Assembly: GCA_038380435.1 (NCBI GenBank)
Contig: JAWZYU010000011.1
Location: 75,885,501 to 75,949,500, forward strand
Direction: 5' to 3'
DNA: 64,000 bases
Source of the DNA: Ryuthela nishihirai
Lineage: Eukaryota > Arthropoda > Arachnida > Araneae > Heptathelidae
How positions within the stretch are numbered: position 1 is the stretch's first letter; each line of letters starts with the position of its first letter. The notes under the pieces were generated by a model, which did no database searches, had not been told where the DNA came from, and saw only the letters and a program-made list of their open reading frames with translations. The position numbers and the translations under genes were made by a program. Below are positions 21,658 through 33,869 of this stretch, one piece after another.

Positions 21658-23042
21658 AGCTCTTGTTGAGAAGCCATATTTGGGGTAACTCCTTCACACT
21701 ACACTTTTGCTATTAAAATAGCTTCAAATTCTTTATTATATATCAATACTTCACTGTTAACTGAGTCGATAATATACACATTACCGTAAATTAATAAAAT
21801 TAACTATACATATTTTTATAAATTAATATAATATTACTTACCCCAAAGCATCGGAGCCATGCATCGTCATTATGTATTAATAACTGCTGAGTTTCCAATA
21901 ATAGGGGCGCTGTAATCAGTGATATGATCTCTATGTATCGATATTGTTGCGGGTCCCCTTCACAGCTGCCCAGACCTCACCTTAACTTGCAAACGGTTGT
22001 AGGCGGTACGGTAAATGATTGACACTAGCATGATATATGATGAAAATTTCTGGGCACATCTGAAACTTGCCTCTTAATGTCTGACACCTATAATAAAGGC
22101 GATGCAAGGCAATTTCGAGTGTATTATTTCACCAATTCCTCATTAAATATATATATTACAGGAAATATTGTGAAACCCGACCCTAATGACGAGCCGCCCC
22201 TGCATATTTTTTGCACGGCATAATATTTTTATCCTGAAATATTTTTTTGTAACCTGCTGGAAATATTTTACCCTCCCTGGAAGAAAATTGTTTCCTTACT
22301 GGTAACATTTAAGCAGCACCCCTACATAAGTGAAAGGTTGCCCAAGTCACGGAAACACTACTTACTACTTTCACTAATTACTATATTGTTGACTACACAC
22401 AATCGTAGTCAACAATACAGTAATTAGTGAAAATGAATCTCCATTTTAATCTTCTTTCCTTATTCATCACATTGAATTGGTGTTCTTTAAATAATGAAGC
22501 TTTGATAGGGCTCGAAAATTATTATTAAGTATTATTCGTATCTACTGCGGTTGTAAGTAAAATCCTATGGAGTATGCAAAAAGTTTGAAAGTGTTTTTTA
22601 AAGTTCATAATCCAGATGTGCAAAACGTTTATTCTGGTTTTGAAAATCCTTATATTCTGGGAACTAATGTTTGCAATTTAAGCCTGTGTACCTAGCACAT
22701 TTCCCACTCACTTTCATATAGCCCTGAACATTACTAAACTGTTGGTAAAAATGAATAAAATTGTGCAAGACCTATAAATCATTGTTGAATACCTTTTCTC
22801 TATGATCAGAGAGAAACTAGGCATTTATTCCTTCGCTACGATTTTTTTTTCAAAAGTACTTTTCTCATTTGTTTCAAATTCGTATTCATCATTAATATTT
22901 CATAATAGATTACTACAAATCCTTATCTTCATTAATATTTCTTAAGCTATTTTTTCCCATCCTAACCATATTTATTAATGAATTTTTAAAAAACCCCAAA
23001 TTCGTCATTTCTTGATGTAATGATTATCTCTTCACGTTTCAG
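21658..23042. other. Sequence upstream of the first visible exon, probably intron
   Basis: There are no other exons or recognisable elements apart from the long hairpin at 22369-22432. The last 45 bases (tctcttcacgtttcag) form the 3' splice site of the exon at 23043. Because that exon begins with the second base of a codon, this is intron of the same gene. Confidence 0.55.
22369..22432. repeat. 28 bp near-perfect hairpin
   Basis: The arms 22369-22396 and 22405-22432 pair at 27 of 28 positions around an 8-base loop (acacaatc). The arm is too short and AT-rich to claim a microRNA precursor, although the size is in range. It could equally be a very short fold-back relic. Confidence 0.7.
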
Positions 23043-23197
23043 GAAGTGTGATCCAAGTTCTTGGTGGTGACAAACCCCGGTCGCAGCGCCCTCGCATCGG
23101 CAACCGCGAAAAAGAAGTAGTCCGTCAGTGTTTCCTCTTCACCAATCACATGTTGCTGTGCACGAGGACATCTGGAGGGAAACTGCATCTAGTGGAG
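23043..23197 (+). CDS. Ras-GRF-like guanine-nucleotide exchange factor, PH-domain exon
   Basis: The exon encodes 51 full codons plus two bases completing a glycine codon. It contains SVIQVLGGD, RQCFLFTNHMLLCTRTSGG and KLHLVE. The run RQCFLF-T-x-H-x-x-x-CTR-x-SGGKLHL is characteristic of the PH domain following the DH domain in Ras-specific guanine-nucleotide-releasing factors (RASGRF1/2), which activate Ras and Rac at the membrane. It is bounded by a strong 3' site (cacgtttcag) and a 5' site (gtggag|gtgggt). It starts in phase 2 of a codon and ends on a codon boundary, which fits the exon at 60837. The reading frame is intact and GC content is clearly above the surroundings. The family is recalled from memory, not searched; another Dbl-family factor is possible. 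Confidence 0.8.
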
Positions 23198-25367
23198 GTG
23201 GGTGGATCTCTGTTTCTTTACGTCACTGAAAAAACCGTCACAAGTGAGATACACAGTAAACATAACAAAATTGTTTCCACATTAAAAAACACATAGTATG
23301 TGAAAACATAATGATATTATTCCAAGTTTTTACCGAACAGTTACGTTACTAGAGTTTTTTTTTCGAACAGTTACGTTACTGGAGATCATTTATCCTAAAC
23401 ATTTGGCAAACATTTCTGAAACTAAAGTGGAATAATTTTTATGAGGCATTAGGACAGGTGAAACAATTATATTTTCAACGAGACAGATTTTTCAGAATTT
23501 GAGTTTTGGAATAGCTCGCAGGTCAGAAAGAAAGATAAAAAACATACAAGGAATACAAAACACGCGATCATGTTGAATAACATGTTTCATTTTTATTTTT
23601 ACTCCTTCATGTTTATTTTATTTCTCTCGCGAAAATAAATGCATTTTTTGTTTCGTTTTTTTCCCTTTCATTCTTCTGCGGGATGCAAAATTCCTCTCGT
23701 CTCTACCCATTGAGTTAGCCCTGTATTACGGTATTTATAACTTATTGACATTAGCCGTGTAATTACCAAAATGAAATTTTTAGAAGATTCTCATTTCTCA
23801 TCAGTATTTCAGTCAAAGTTACCTGAACTTGATTCAAATGGAACTTCTATGAATCCAAAAATTCCAATATTATGATGACACAAAATGTGATGTTTCAAAA
23901 TTAATCTATTTTACAGCAAGCGTCCCTTGGAGCTGACTGATACTCCTAGGATCAGGGGTTGTAAATGTTCCATTGAAACTCAGTAAACACAGAGTTCTTA
24001 ACCTTTTTTACGCATTATTGTAACGATGTCCAGATAAAACTCATATTTGTCCAGCGTATCTAACGATATTCTCCTGAAAGGCCTGGAATTTATAAAAATT
24101 ATCCACTAGTTTCTGCATTTAATTATGGAAAAGAAAAAAAAAAGATACAAAAAAAAAAAACAAACGAAAATACATTTTTTGATGTGCTGTAAAAATTGAC
24201 AAGACTTTTGAAATCGTGTTAGAGAGGATTATTAAGACTAATTTTAAATATTCATAGCCATAAATATCTACACTCCAATGCTTCTAAAACAAACTATTGA
24301 GGATGAGTCAAATTTCAGACAGATTAAAATAATTTTCACTACAAGAGACAAATATACTCACTTGCAGAATGTGGATGCAATATTCGTCATTCGATATATA
24401 GCATAATGTTTTGGACTACTTCAGAACTATATTTCCAAACACAATTTAAGATACAAGTGGCTTTAAAGTTCAGATATTTGTAATGCAACCATAAATAATT
24501 GAAAACAATAAGGATAAATTTTATTACAGGACACCTTAATTTTTATTCTACATCCACAATTTTGAAGAAGGTTGATTTCGGCATTTCACTAATCTGCATT
24601 TCCTTTCCCATCATCACAGACTAAGAAAATTAATCTTAAAAATATGAACTGGGGATATAAATTTAATCAGGATCAAAATCCAATAGTCCAGTATTGAGAA
24701 GACGGCTCCCTTCTGCTTCCTCTATCTGTATGGTTATTTTTCTTTCTTAAGACTCTTCTGAGTCATGGGGTTATTGTTACCTCGCCATTTATACCAAAAT
24801 GTATTTCTCAAGTAAAAACAATACGGAGAGCCAAGGGAGTGTAAAAGGAACGCCGAGTATTATCAAAGACATGGATATTATCAAGGAACTTCAGAAGAAC
24901 CAGATATTCTCTAATTCTACATTCCTAAAACAATTACTAGCGAAAAAAGTTATATCAAGAAACAAACTACCGAGTTAAAAATTCAAATAACTTATGACGC
25001 ACTTCAAAGATGTTATTTCTAAATCAAAATCTGCTGAAGTCAGTTTTAAGCAATTTGATATTTTTTAATTCAGAACGCTCATATCAAAGTTTTAAGAGAT
25101 ATTTACACTAAAAGAAGCATTTGTAAAAGAAATCTTGCCTAATCACAGCACTACGAAATCTAAATTTCTTTTTTCAGAAAACGAAACTATCAGATGATTA
25201 TTTAACTATTTGGTTCACAACAATAAAGGCAAAGCTAATGCTTGAATGTTGTAATCGAATATGCAGTAAATATTCAGTATTGGAGAGAATGCTTAATGAT
25301 AGGCCAAATACTTAAATTTAGTTGAGTCAAATATTCGGCGCAAATGCATCAATCACTAAACATTAAT

Positions 25368-25482
25368 ATATATATATAATATTATTATATCATATGTATA
25401 TAAAACACATAAATATATATAATATATTAATATAATAATTTAACATATATATATATGTGTGTATAATATATTAATATTAGTT
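25368..25482. repeat. AT-dinucleotide low-complexity tract
   Basis: Alternating TA runs are interrupted by short tgtgtg and aat units. The tract is a degenerate microsatellite. Confidence 0.8.
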
Positions 25483-25841
25483 TACATGATTTTTAATAGA
25501 AAAAATCATTAATTTTTAATGAAATATGAAACTGCAAAAAATTCGATAATGAAGGGAGGAAAATAATAAATGCAATAATAGACTAATGATTCAAATTATT
25601 CAACAACCATTTTCATTTACATTCATTTATAAGAAATTTATTTTCTCAACTTATTTCCCCTTAAAGAGTTCAAATTGCAACTTTTGTGAGTGAGACCATT
25701 TACGAAGAGAAAGAGAGAACAAACTAGTTTACTCATATAATGCTAAAATCCGAAGCGAACATTGATTGTTATGTACGCTAATATTAACACTACCAGCATA
25801 CATCAGCAAGGTTAGTGAGATTCCCATTTTGTCCATCCATC

Positions 25842-25890
25842 TGCGCCCAGGATTCGAACACGGGATCTACCAGTTGAGCTAAGGCGGTGG
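25842..25890 (-). repeat. tRNA-like SINE head
   Basis: The minus strand reads an A box (ttagctcaactgg) and a B box (gttcgaatcctggg) separated by only about 11 bases, so the anticodon arm is missing. It is a tRNA-derived SINE relic and cannot be a working tRNA. Confidence 0.55.
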
Positions 25891-26290
25891 TAATTCAAAA
25901 GAAATGGCATTCACTGTTAGTGAATTTTATCTCTTCCTATCAAACGTTCCCATTTTTCCATAAAATAAAACTGCAGTATTTTAGAAAATGTTCCGGTTTT
26001 AGGTTTATGAAACAGCGGCAAAATAGTTAATTCAAAACCAGTTATAATAAATGGAAAAATTTTCTCTACAGTTCTTATACAGAGATAATCCCCGAATCGA
26101 ATGCCCAAAATAATTATGACCAGCAAATTAGAGAACTCTCTGTGTATAACTAAACGGTACTCTACTATTCTTGAGGAAACAATAATCTTTCTGAAAATCA
26201 CTGTTAAATTTACACTTTCTACGTGAAAACCATACTACACGTAATTTAACAAATCCATTTAATAAAAATACACCGCGAAAATGGCATTAA

Positions 26291-26338
26291 AATCACTAAT
26301 CATCATAAAAAGGTTTTTTTTTATGATGATTAGTGATT
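26291..26338. repeat. Perfect 21 bp hairpin
   Basis: The arms 26291-26311 and 26318-26338 are exact reverse complements (aatcactaatcatcat...), with a 6-base loop (ggtttt). Confidence 0.8.
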
Positions 26339-27098
26339 CAGGGATATTTCTTACCAAATTTATTTCCAGATTTGTTTCCTTTTTTGTTTCCAGATTTCTT
26401 TCTTACCATATTTGTTTCACAAAATACAAATGATACTAATTAAAAGAAACTATGTAGGCACTTGATTCTTAAAGAAATGTAGGACACATTAACCGGCAAT
26501 TCTGATTAATTAACAAGCCATTGTTTTCCATTAATGTATCATTTCATAGCGAAAATACGTTGTTGTAATACATAACTAAAATTATATTTCCATCTTTTTC
26601 TTTTAACACAATAAATTCTAAAACCAGTACAATTGTAATGTTTTTTAAAATCTTTCGAGTCATCGGTACAAGAGGTTTGAAATCAGTATACTTAAAGCCA
26701 ACGAATTGTACTATTGTGGTTGCCATTGGACTTTGAATTTTATACCGGAAATATAAATTTCACCTGGTATTTCACTTGGTATTTCAGAGAAAAAAATATT
26801 ATACCTCTAATTAGAAGTAAATTTTATTTTGAAACTGTGATATGAATGATTACCACTGATCTTAATATCAAATATCGTTTTTTGATTTTATCGGAGAAAT
26901 TTCTGCCCTACATATTCTTTGTATTAGGATTGTGAAAAAAAATAAACAAAAATTTCTGAAGGTAATACACATAAGGAGAACATGGTAATTAAAGAGTTGG
27001 TAAAAGTTCACTCCAATGCTCTAGGTCAGTGGTTCTCAACCTTTTATGCCTCACGTACCCCCTGGAAATGTGTATGTAGCTGGTGTACCCCTTGTATA

Positions 27099-28557
27099 CA
27101 GGGTGAATCTGAAAAAGTGGGCAAAACTTTACGGGGTGGTAGAACGCAGCTATACGAGCAATATTCGTCATAGAATGTATGGTCGGAACGCAAGCGGTGA
27201 GAAGTTAAAAGGTAGTTTTCCACTGTCACATTTAAAGAATGAACACAAGAAGGAGAGGAGATACTTCAGAAAACATTTTATTAACAGGAATGTAATTGAG
27301 GTACATGCTCAAAGAAATTGCTCAAAAGAGCTGCAGCCAGCTGTAATGCAGGCTTCACACCTGCGGGATAGGGACCGACGCACATTTGCGAAGACACCAG
27401 GCATTTCCCGAATATCGCCGGCAACAACGGCGATCCTGGCGACTAGATCCATATCGGTTTCAATGGGGCACTCGTAGATTAGGCTTTTCATATGGCCCCA
27501 CAGGAAAAAGTCCAAACACGAGAGATCCGGCGATCTTGGTGGCCAAGCTATGGGACCATCTCGATCAATCCATCGCCCTGGGAACATTGCATGTAAAGTG
27601 TTCCGCACATCTAAGCTGAAGTGTGCAGGCGCACCGTCGTGCTGGAACCACATTCTCGACCTGCTGGGGGTTGGAATCGGACGCAGCAGCTGCGGCAACA
27701 CCTCTCGTAGGAATGTGTTATACGATTTGCCGTCCAGATGGTGTGGCATAGGTATGGGCCAACCAAATGGTCATGGAGGATCCCTGTCCAAACATTTACG
27801 GAGAACCGCTGCTGGAACGAATGAGGACGTGTGGCATGTGGGTTCGTAGATGCCCACGTGTGTGAATTGTGGGTATTCAAAACGCCCTCACGGGTGAAAG
27901 TGCACTCGTCCGTAAACAGAACATGTGCACCAAAATTCGGCTGCGCTGCATTCTGCTGAAGGTACCAACGTGCGAAATCGACACATGGCTGATAGTCCGC
28001 CGGTGACAACGCTTGTACCTTCTGCGTACGATAGGGGTGCATTCCTTCCTCTTGTAGCACACGGCAAACCGACATTTGGGACACGTGTACTGCACGGGAA
28101 ACCGCTCGCGTGCTACATCCCGGTTGCTCTTCCACCCTATGCAGAATGTCCTCTGCAAGTTGCGGCGTCCTGACACTCCTTTCACGCCCTGCGTCTTGCT
28201 TGGCCGCGGCGAAGGATCCCGTTTCACACAGCCGCCGATGCAAACGCTCGAAGGTTTTCCGATCTGGAGTGCATCTCATCAGAAACCGGTAGCGGTAACG
28301 TCTCTGTGCCTCACTTGCATTCCCGTTCGCCGCACCGTACACAAAGTGCATATCCGCCATTCCGTGGTTAGCCATCCTCTCGGCAATCCACGGCAGAAAT
28401 GCCGTTGGGTGCGAGGACCGACCCTTTTATACCATTTCCAACGCCACCTAGCGGCTCGCCGTTTGCGTTCCGACCATACATTCTATGACGAATATTGCTC
28501 GTATAGCTGCGTTCTACCACCCCGTAAAGTTTTGCCCACTTTTTCAGATTCACCCTG
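27099..28557 (-). mobile_element. Nearly intact Tc1/mariner element (DUF4817 type)
   Basis: The first 95 bases (27099-27193) are identical to the reverse complement of 28463-28557, and both begin CAGGGTGAATC. The element is flanked by TA on each side, the target site of the superfamily. It carries one transposase gene on the minus strand. Identity of the ends and the almost open transposase point to a recent insertion into an older MITE. Confidence 0.92.
27309..28375 (-). pseudogene. Tc1/mariner transposase, single frameshift
   Basis: The protein starts at an ATG at 28375 with MANHGMADMHFVYG, then EAQRRYRYRF and FERLHRRLCETG, the DUF4817 helix-turn-helix region (residues 1-60). A second HTH segment follows (about 85-130), then the first catalytic aspartate in FTDECTF, HDGAPAH with the second, and WPPRSPDLSCLDFFLWG with the third; 36 residues separate the second and third (DD36D). 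The frame changes between about 27750 and 27780, after DHLVGP, by what looks like one missing base; otherwise there is no stop up to 27309. Length is about 355 residues, normal for the family. The enzyme would excise and insert the element at TA. Confidence 0.9.
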
Positions 28558-28695
28558 TATATTAGATGAAACTATAGTTATAATATAACAATGGTTATTT
28601 TTACTTTGTTGCTAGATCTAGCGACGTTTGAACTCTCACTGCGTACCCCAAAAAATTTTACCGCGTACCCCACGTTGAGAACCCCTACTTCAGGT

Positions 28696-29785
28696 AAAAG
28701 TGTAAGACTCAGTTGAGACTCAGATTTCGTTGACTCAGGTTTCGGGGTTGTCAATTTCGGTCCTATTCTTCCTTTGCTGGGGTGGCTGTCGTATGCACGG
28801 GAGACACATGACCAATTTCGCTGCTCATCCGGCAGCAGCTTTATCAAGTGTAAAGTTCGGGACACGTGGGAGTAGATAAAGGTCCGAAGGCGGTGAATGA
28901 ACACTGGGGTATTTCTGACCCAGATGGTTTGGCGATGGATCCCCCCTCCCCGTTCACTATGGCTGTGTATCTGGTTACATGGGTTTTTTCGTAAGATTAT
29001 CTAGAGGACGTTTCCAGGCTGAAGGAGTAAATTTCTTCTTTGATGATATTTCTTCTACTTTTACATATTTTAAGATGTTCAGCGTAGTCAGGCTGGTACT
29101 GGGGCGGTGGAGCAAAAATAATTTTGGCTTCATTAAATTTTGGAATTGCTTTTCCGAGGGAGATAGCTTTTGCAAATGTTGTGTTCTACTTCCGGTTATG
29201 CATATTCCTTTGTGTTCTTTAAATCTTTACCTGAAAGGTCTCTTAGTGTTTCCATAGTAATCGCACATTTTGTTTTCCTTATTAACTTGCATTTCGACCG
29301 GAATCTGTTATATACCACCTGAGCGTGGAATAAAATCTCTGTCATATTTAATCATTTTCAGGATGGTTTTATCTGCTTTTATGAGAACTTTGTAGTTGTA
29401 TGGTTTCATATTTGCTTGCAGTGTTCTTACTAGCCAAGTCCGTTGGGACAGCTTGTTGTGAATTTGGCTTCGTTATTTTGAGCTGCTGTGGGCTGAGACG
29501 AAATTTCTGTTGGAAGATGGCTTCTTTCTCTGCTTTTTTGATTAATTCAGATTTGAAATTCGCTTCTTTGGCTAAAGAGCAGATATATGAACGTTCTTTT
29601 TCGCAATACCTTTATTTGTGGAATATTTTTTATTTCTGATGAAATGCTGCTTGTATGGCAGATTTTTTATATCTTATAGGTTGATTAGAGAATATTTGGA
29701 TTAGGATCGTAGATGCAGATGGTTTTCGATAAAATTAGAAGTCAAGAGAATGATCTGTTCGATAAATTTTGAAGTCCATATTTAT
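28696..29785 (-). mobile_element. Penelope-like element, 5'-truncated copy A
   Basis: The reverse complement of this segment matches 30860-31712 and, beyond that, 33295-33375. It carries the 3' coding part: minus-strand frames give HRPSTSL and FNEAKII-type sequence of a GIY-YIG-like C-terminal region and a 3' tail with acttgataaagctgctgccgg. It stops at about 29785, where copy B begins in the opposite direction, so the pair is head to head. Stops and frameshifts are frequent. Confidence 0.7.
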
Positions 29786-30169
29786 CAATCTTTCTTCCCA
29801 TCAGTCCAATACTTGAAAGAGGACCCAAATATGCTTATAAAGTAAACTACCGGTTGGATACGTTTTTGCCTTGTATTGAAGAAATTATAGCACTTATTCC
29901 TGAAAGATTCCAAACAATAATTAAAATTGGAATAAAGAAGAAAACAAAAACAAAAATGGCTTAAAATTTTAAAAACTCTAAAAAATCTAGAGTAAATCAA
30001 ATTTATCGCAGCGGATTGCATCAAATAGTCGCTATCAATGAAACGGATTTTGAAAATAAACTCGCAACTGTCATTCAAGACTCGAATTGTGCTCTAATAA
30101 AAAAAAAGACCCAATAGATGCTACCCTTGCTAAAGTAGCAAATATTAAAAATCATGAAACTCTGGCTCC

Positions 30170-31600
30170 CAACAACCAGAAAGCTTGCATACCACCACTT
30201 TAACCAGCTTTATCCCATCTTTTGTTAAAATGAAAATTCATAAAGAAGGAACACCATTTCGACCATTGACCTCAAAATGCAAATCACCAACTTATCGACT
30301 AAAAAACAAAACACTCTATCACCACCTGAAGTATTATTTTGTTCAACGATCTACCCTCTCATTTCACCTCTCAATTGTATCGAAAACTGAAAATGCTTCC
30401 TATCACTCTCTGATTAAAGATGACTTCATTTGATATCTTGCCTTATTTCCGAATACCCTAATATCAGGATTACTCAAATTATCGAGAAGACTATCATCAA
30501 TAATGTTGAAGAGACCGACACACAAATCGAAGCAATCCTGCGGACACTGAACTTTGTCATCCAATACAATCACTTCCAAATCAACTCAAAGATATATAAA
30601 AAAATTTGATGTACCATTGGAATCATCTCTTTATTGTTTACGAGCAAATATCGCTATTAAATTCATTGAAGATTAAATTATTAGGCCTTTAGGAAGCGTT
30701 ATTGAATTTTGGGGACGATAAATCAACGATATCTTATTTTTTTTACCAACCTACTAAAATAAATCTGGAGAACTTCGAGGGAAATTTCAGTGCCTTTCTC
30801 TCAATTATAAATTTTACTCTGCAAGAAGAATTGGATAAAACTCTTCTATTTCTGGACTTTAAAATTTATTGAACTGATCATTCCCTTGACTTCAAATTTT
30901 ATCGGAAACCATCTGCACCTACGATCCTGATTTCGGCACTCTCTAATCAATCTACGAGATATAAAAAACCTACCATACAAGCAGCATTCCATCAGAAACA
31001 AAAGATATTCTACAAACAAACAATACTGCGAAAAAAAAGCAAAAAAGTTCGTACACCTACTCTTTAACGAAAAAAGGGGGATACAAGACTAAAAATTTCA
31101 AAAAAGCATAGAAAGAAGTCACCTTCCAATAGAAAATTTCGTCGCAACCCACAGTAACTCAAAATAATGAAGCCAAACAACGGTTTGTTGAGACAACAAG
31201 CTGTCTCACAGACCGTAGCTAGTACGAAATCTGCAAGCAATTATGAAACCGTACATCGGTAAAGTTCCCATAAAATCAGATAAAACCATCCTGAAAATAA
31301 TTCAAAATGAAAGAGATTTTATCCTTTTATCTGATGTTATATACCGAATTACGGTCGAAATGCAGGTTAACTAAAATGAAATGCGATTACTATGCAAAAT
31401 CAAAAAGACTTTTCAGACAACAACAAGAACACAAAAGGGACATGCGTAACTGGAAGTAGAACACAACACTTGCAAAAGCTGTCTCCCTCGAAAAGCAATC
31501 CCAAAATTTAATGAAGCCAAAATTATTAACGCTCCACCGACCCAGTACCAACATGACTACGCCGAGCACATTGCAAACTTCTTCTAGATAATCATACGAG
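30170..31600 (+). pseudogene. Penelope-like reverse transcriptase / GIY-YIG protein, inactivated
   Basis: Ordered fragments in shifting frames: KIHKEGTPFRPLTSKCKSPT (the K-I-H-K-x-x-x-P-x-RPL motif before RT), QYNHFQINSKIYK, IIRPLGSVIEFWGR, then the catalytic box at about 30707-30742 read as FWGR-stop-IND-IL. The YVDD box is therefore destroyed twice, by a stop at the tyrosine and N at the first aspartate. NHLHLRS and RKPSAPT-type sequence follow. The C-terminal part (31370-31590) has HKRDMRNW and FNEAKIINAPPTQYQHDYAEH, in keeping with the GIY-YIG endonuclease of these elements. The ancestral protein would nick DNA and reverse-transcribe its own RNA; this copy cannot. Confidence 0.75.
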
Positions 31601-31712
31601 AAAACACGTATTACCCCATACTACAGCTGTAGTGAACCGGCTGTGGAGCCATCACCAAACTATCTGGGTCAAATACATCAGTACGCATGCACCGCCTACG
31701 CACCTTTAAATA

Positions 31713-33294
31713 CTCTTTAAATATTTTATATAAATATATAATATATTTAAAATATAATAATACATTTTATATAATATATTATTTTATACTACTTTTAAAT
31801 AGTAGGGTGACGCTAGGGTGCGTTCTTTGCCGTTCATTAGCTACGAGTTTGGACGTCACAGCGGGGAAACTGATGGTAAATAAATCTTATAAGAAGCGTA
31901 GGTAACATAGATTTGTATTGAAAGGAAAAAGCGAAAAATTATAATTTGAAGTTTGATTTACTCTTTGAGGTCTATTTAGCTAATCAGCGACCCTTTGTTA
32001 GATATAGTTCCGTATTATATCAGTAGGGTGACGCTAGGCTCAGTATCATCTCAAAATATGCAGATTCCGGTATATTCAGAATAAACAAACAAAAATTATC
32101 TGAGAGACTTCACAGAGGGAAATATCCATCAAGACAAGAACAAATATCGACACGAAAGAACGGACGATTATATAAATCCTTTGAATCAGCTGGCTCAGCT
32201 CTCCGCGTTGTGATGTAATGAAGAGCTCCCTCTAAGGCACACTAGAATGACCCTGACAAAAGAGGGCCTTTTGGCGCCACCCTATATTTACGCACCCTTC
32301 TCCCATGTGCTCCGAAATGATCACTACTTTGGCCCATCCTCTTTAGTATCTACACACATGACTTTCCTTCCTTGGACAGGATTCAAACTGCAATGCATGT
32401 TAATGATAAAGCTACTTCTTGAGCGTTCTTTCAGTCCAACACTTGCAGTCAACAGAATGCAACGTGGCCTGGATAAATTAGAGAAATGGTATTCAAGATG
32501 GGGCATTAAAATGAATGTTGATAAGAGTCAGTTAGTTTTGTTTACACACAAGAAAACTGACAAGTTGCAATCACTTAACATTTTAGACTACGATATTCCG
32601 TGGTATAAGACTGTTAAATATCTAGGGATTGAACTTCATTATAAATTCTGCTGGACTCGACACATTAATAGCGCAGTCAGTAAATCACAAATGGCTCGAT
32701 GTCCCCTTGGATCTGTTATTGGCTGAAACTCGCAACTTTCTACAGAAAATAAGTTAATTATTTATAAAACTGTTATTCTATCAACTGTGACATATGCCTG
32801 CCCTATTTGGGGTCATATTTCTGAAACAAACATTGCTGCATTGCTAAAACTGCAACATACAGTGCTAATATCTGCTATCAATGCCCCATGGTTTACGAAA
32901 AACAAGAATATTCATAAAGACCTGGGCATTGAGTATATCTTCAATTATATCAAGAAACATTCATCCGCATTTTATGATTAAGTGGGGAAAATCTCAATGA
33001 AATCATTACCTCATTAATAGAATACGATCACTCTCTTCCAAATAAGGATAAAAAACCTAAGATCATTCTTGATCTTGAATATCCTGATATTTTTATTGAA
33101 TATTCCCAAATTAATTCGATTTCTTTAGAAAATCTTAATTATTGTTTTTGTACACTGGGACCCACACTGAGTGATTTAGCTTTCATTGGTGGTTTCCATC
33201 TCATGCCTTTTAAGGTTTAAAAATCGAGATGAAGGTGAATATGGGCTTTCAGCCTGGTACTCTAAAATACGCATTATTATTGGCCTCTGACCTA
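31713..33294. mobile_element. Insertion inside Penelope copy B
   Basis: The block opens with an AT-rich palindromic tract (31727-31800). It contains the direct repeat agtagggtgacgctagg twice (31801 and about 32022) and then a Jockey-like fragment. The borders are inferred only from continuity of the Penelope tail on either side. Confidence 0.55.
32290..33000 (+). pseudogene. Jockey-like LINE reverse transcriptase, C-terminal fragment
   Basis: Fragments read PILFSIYTHDFPSLDRI, then in another frame LDKLEKWYSRWGIKMNVDKS, VKYLGIELHYKFCWTRHI and, after a stop, MTYACPIWG. This is the order of the RT thumb region in the Jockey/CR1 group (WGIKxNxxKS, VKYLGIxLD, TYAxPIW). The YADD catalytic segment is degraded. 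There is no endonuclease domain, so it is a 5'-truncated, dead copy, the usual product of incomplete target-primed reverse transcription. Confidence 0.8.
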
Positions 33295-33869
33295 TGACGT
33301 GCCCCGAACTTTAAACTTGATAAAGCTGCTGTCGGATAAGCAGCGAAATTCATCGTTTTCCTCCCGTGCATACGACAAGTACCCCGACAAGTACCATGTG
33401 AAAGGAAAAAGAGGACCTGAAGCGATAACATGACCGCAGTTTTGAAGCTCTGAAGTCAACTGTTCGTAAGTCCTTCTCTTATCTCTCGCCAAAAAATCAC
33501 TTTGATACTTTAACGTCACAAACGGCTGCTATATGATCTTGTTTTTAAAATTAAATTCGATATAATTAAAACGCCAGATCTCTATTTGTTACAACTTATT
33601 TTATTTTCAACGGTTAATATTTATAAGGAAAATCTGAGGAAAAATTATTTTTTGACGTCTGAAGTATGTTTCAATGTTTCCCTTCCAAAAGACATTTAAT
33701 CTGACCTAGCACAAATATAGTTTTTAATTTACTAAGAAGCGTTTTCCTGGAGTTATACAATGAAACAGCTTTGCTGTTTTCTCTTCTTTTCACCTGAATT
33801 CTGAAGTTGTTATTCTGGTGTATCTGAAGTTGTTATTCTGGTCATCTTGTCAGCATCTTTTACCTAGAG

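Larger units (their letters stand above)
27027..28687 (+). mobile_element. hAT MITE copy 1, split by a Tc1/mariner element
   Basis: The left end cagtggttctcaacc and the right end (cgttgagaacccctа-type, read as ttgagaacccc) form the inverted repeat of a non-coding hAT family seen again at 33870 and 62226. Internal landmarks are cacgtaccccctggaaatg, aaactatagttatagtataac and gcgtaccccacgttgag. Flanking octamers are ctctaggt (27019-27026) and cttcaggt (28688-28695). Without the inserted 1459 bp element it is about 200 bp long, shorter than the other copies because an interior segment is deleted. Confidence 0.8.
29786..33375 (+). mobile_element. Penelope-like element copy B, split by a later insertion
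   Basis: The copy runs from about 29786 to 31712 and resumes at 33295-33375. Sequence at the break reads acctttaaatact, then gacgtgccccgaacttt; in copy A the equivalents (ctttatctactccc and acgtgtcccgaacttt) are adjacent. Thus about 1.58 kb (31713-33294) entered the 3' tail later. Confidence 0.7.

Noticed and set aside
27046..28588. Several plus-strand frames of 77-170 residues
   Set aside because: They are antisense shadows of the Tc1 transposase gene, whose minus-strand motifs are clear.
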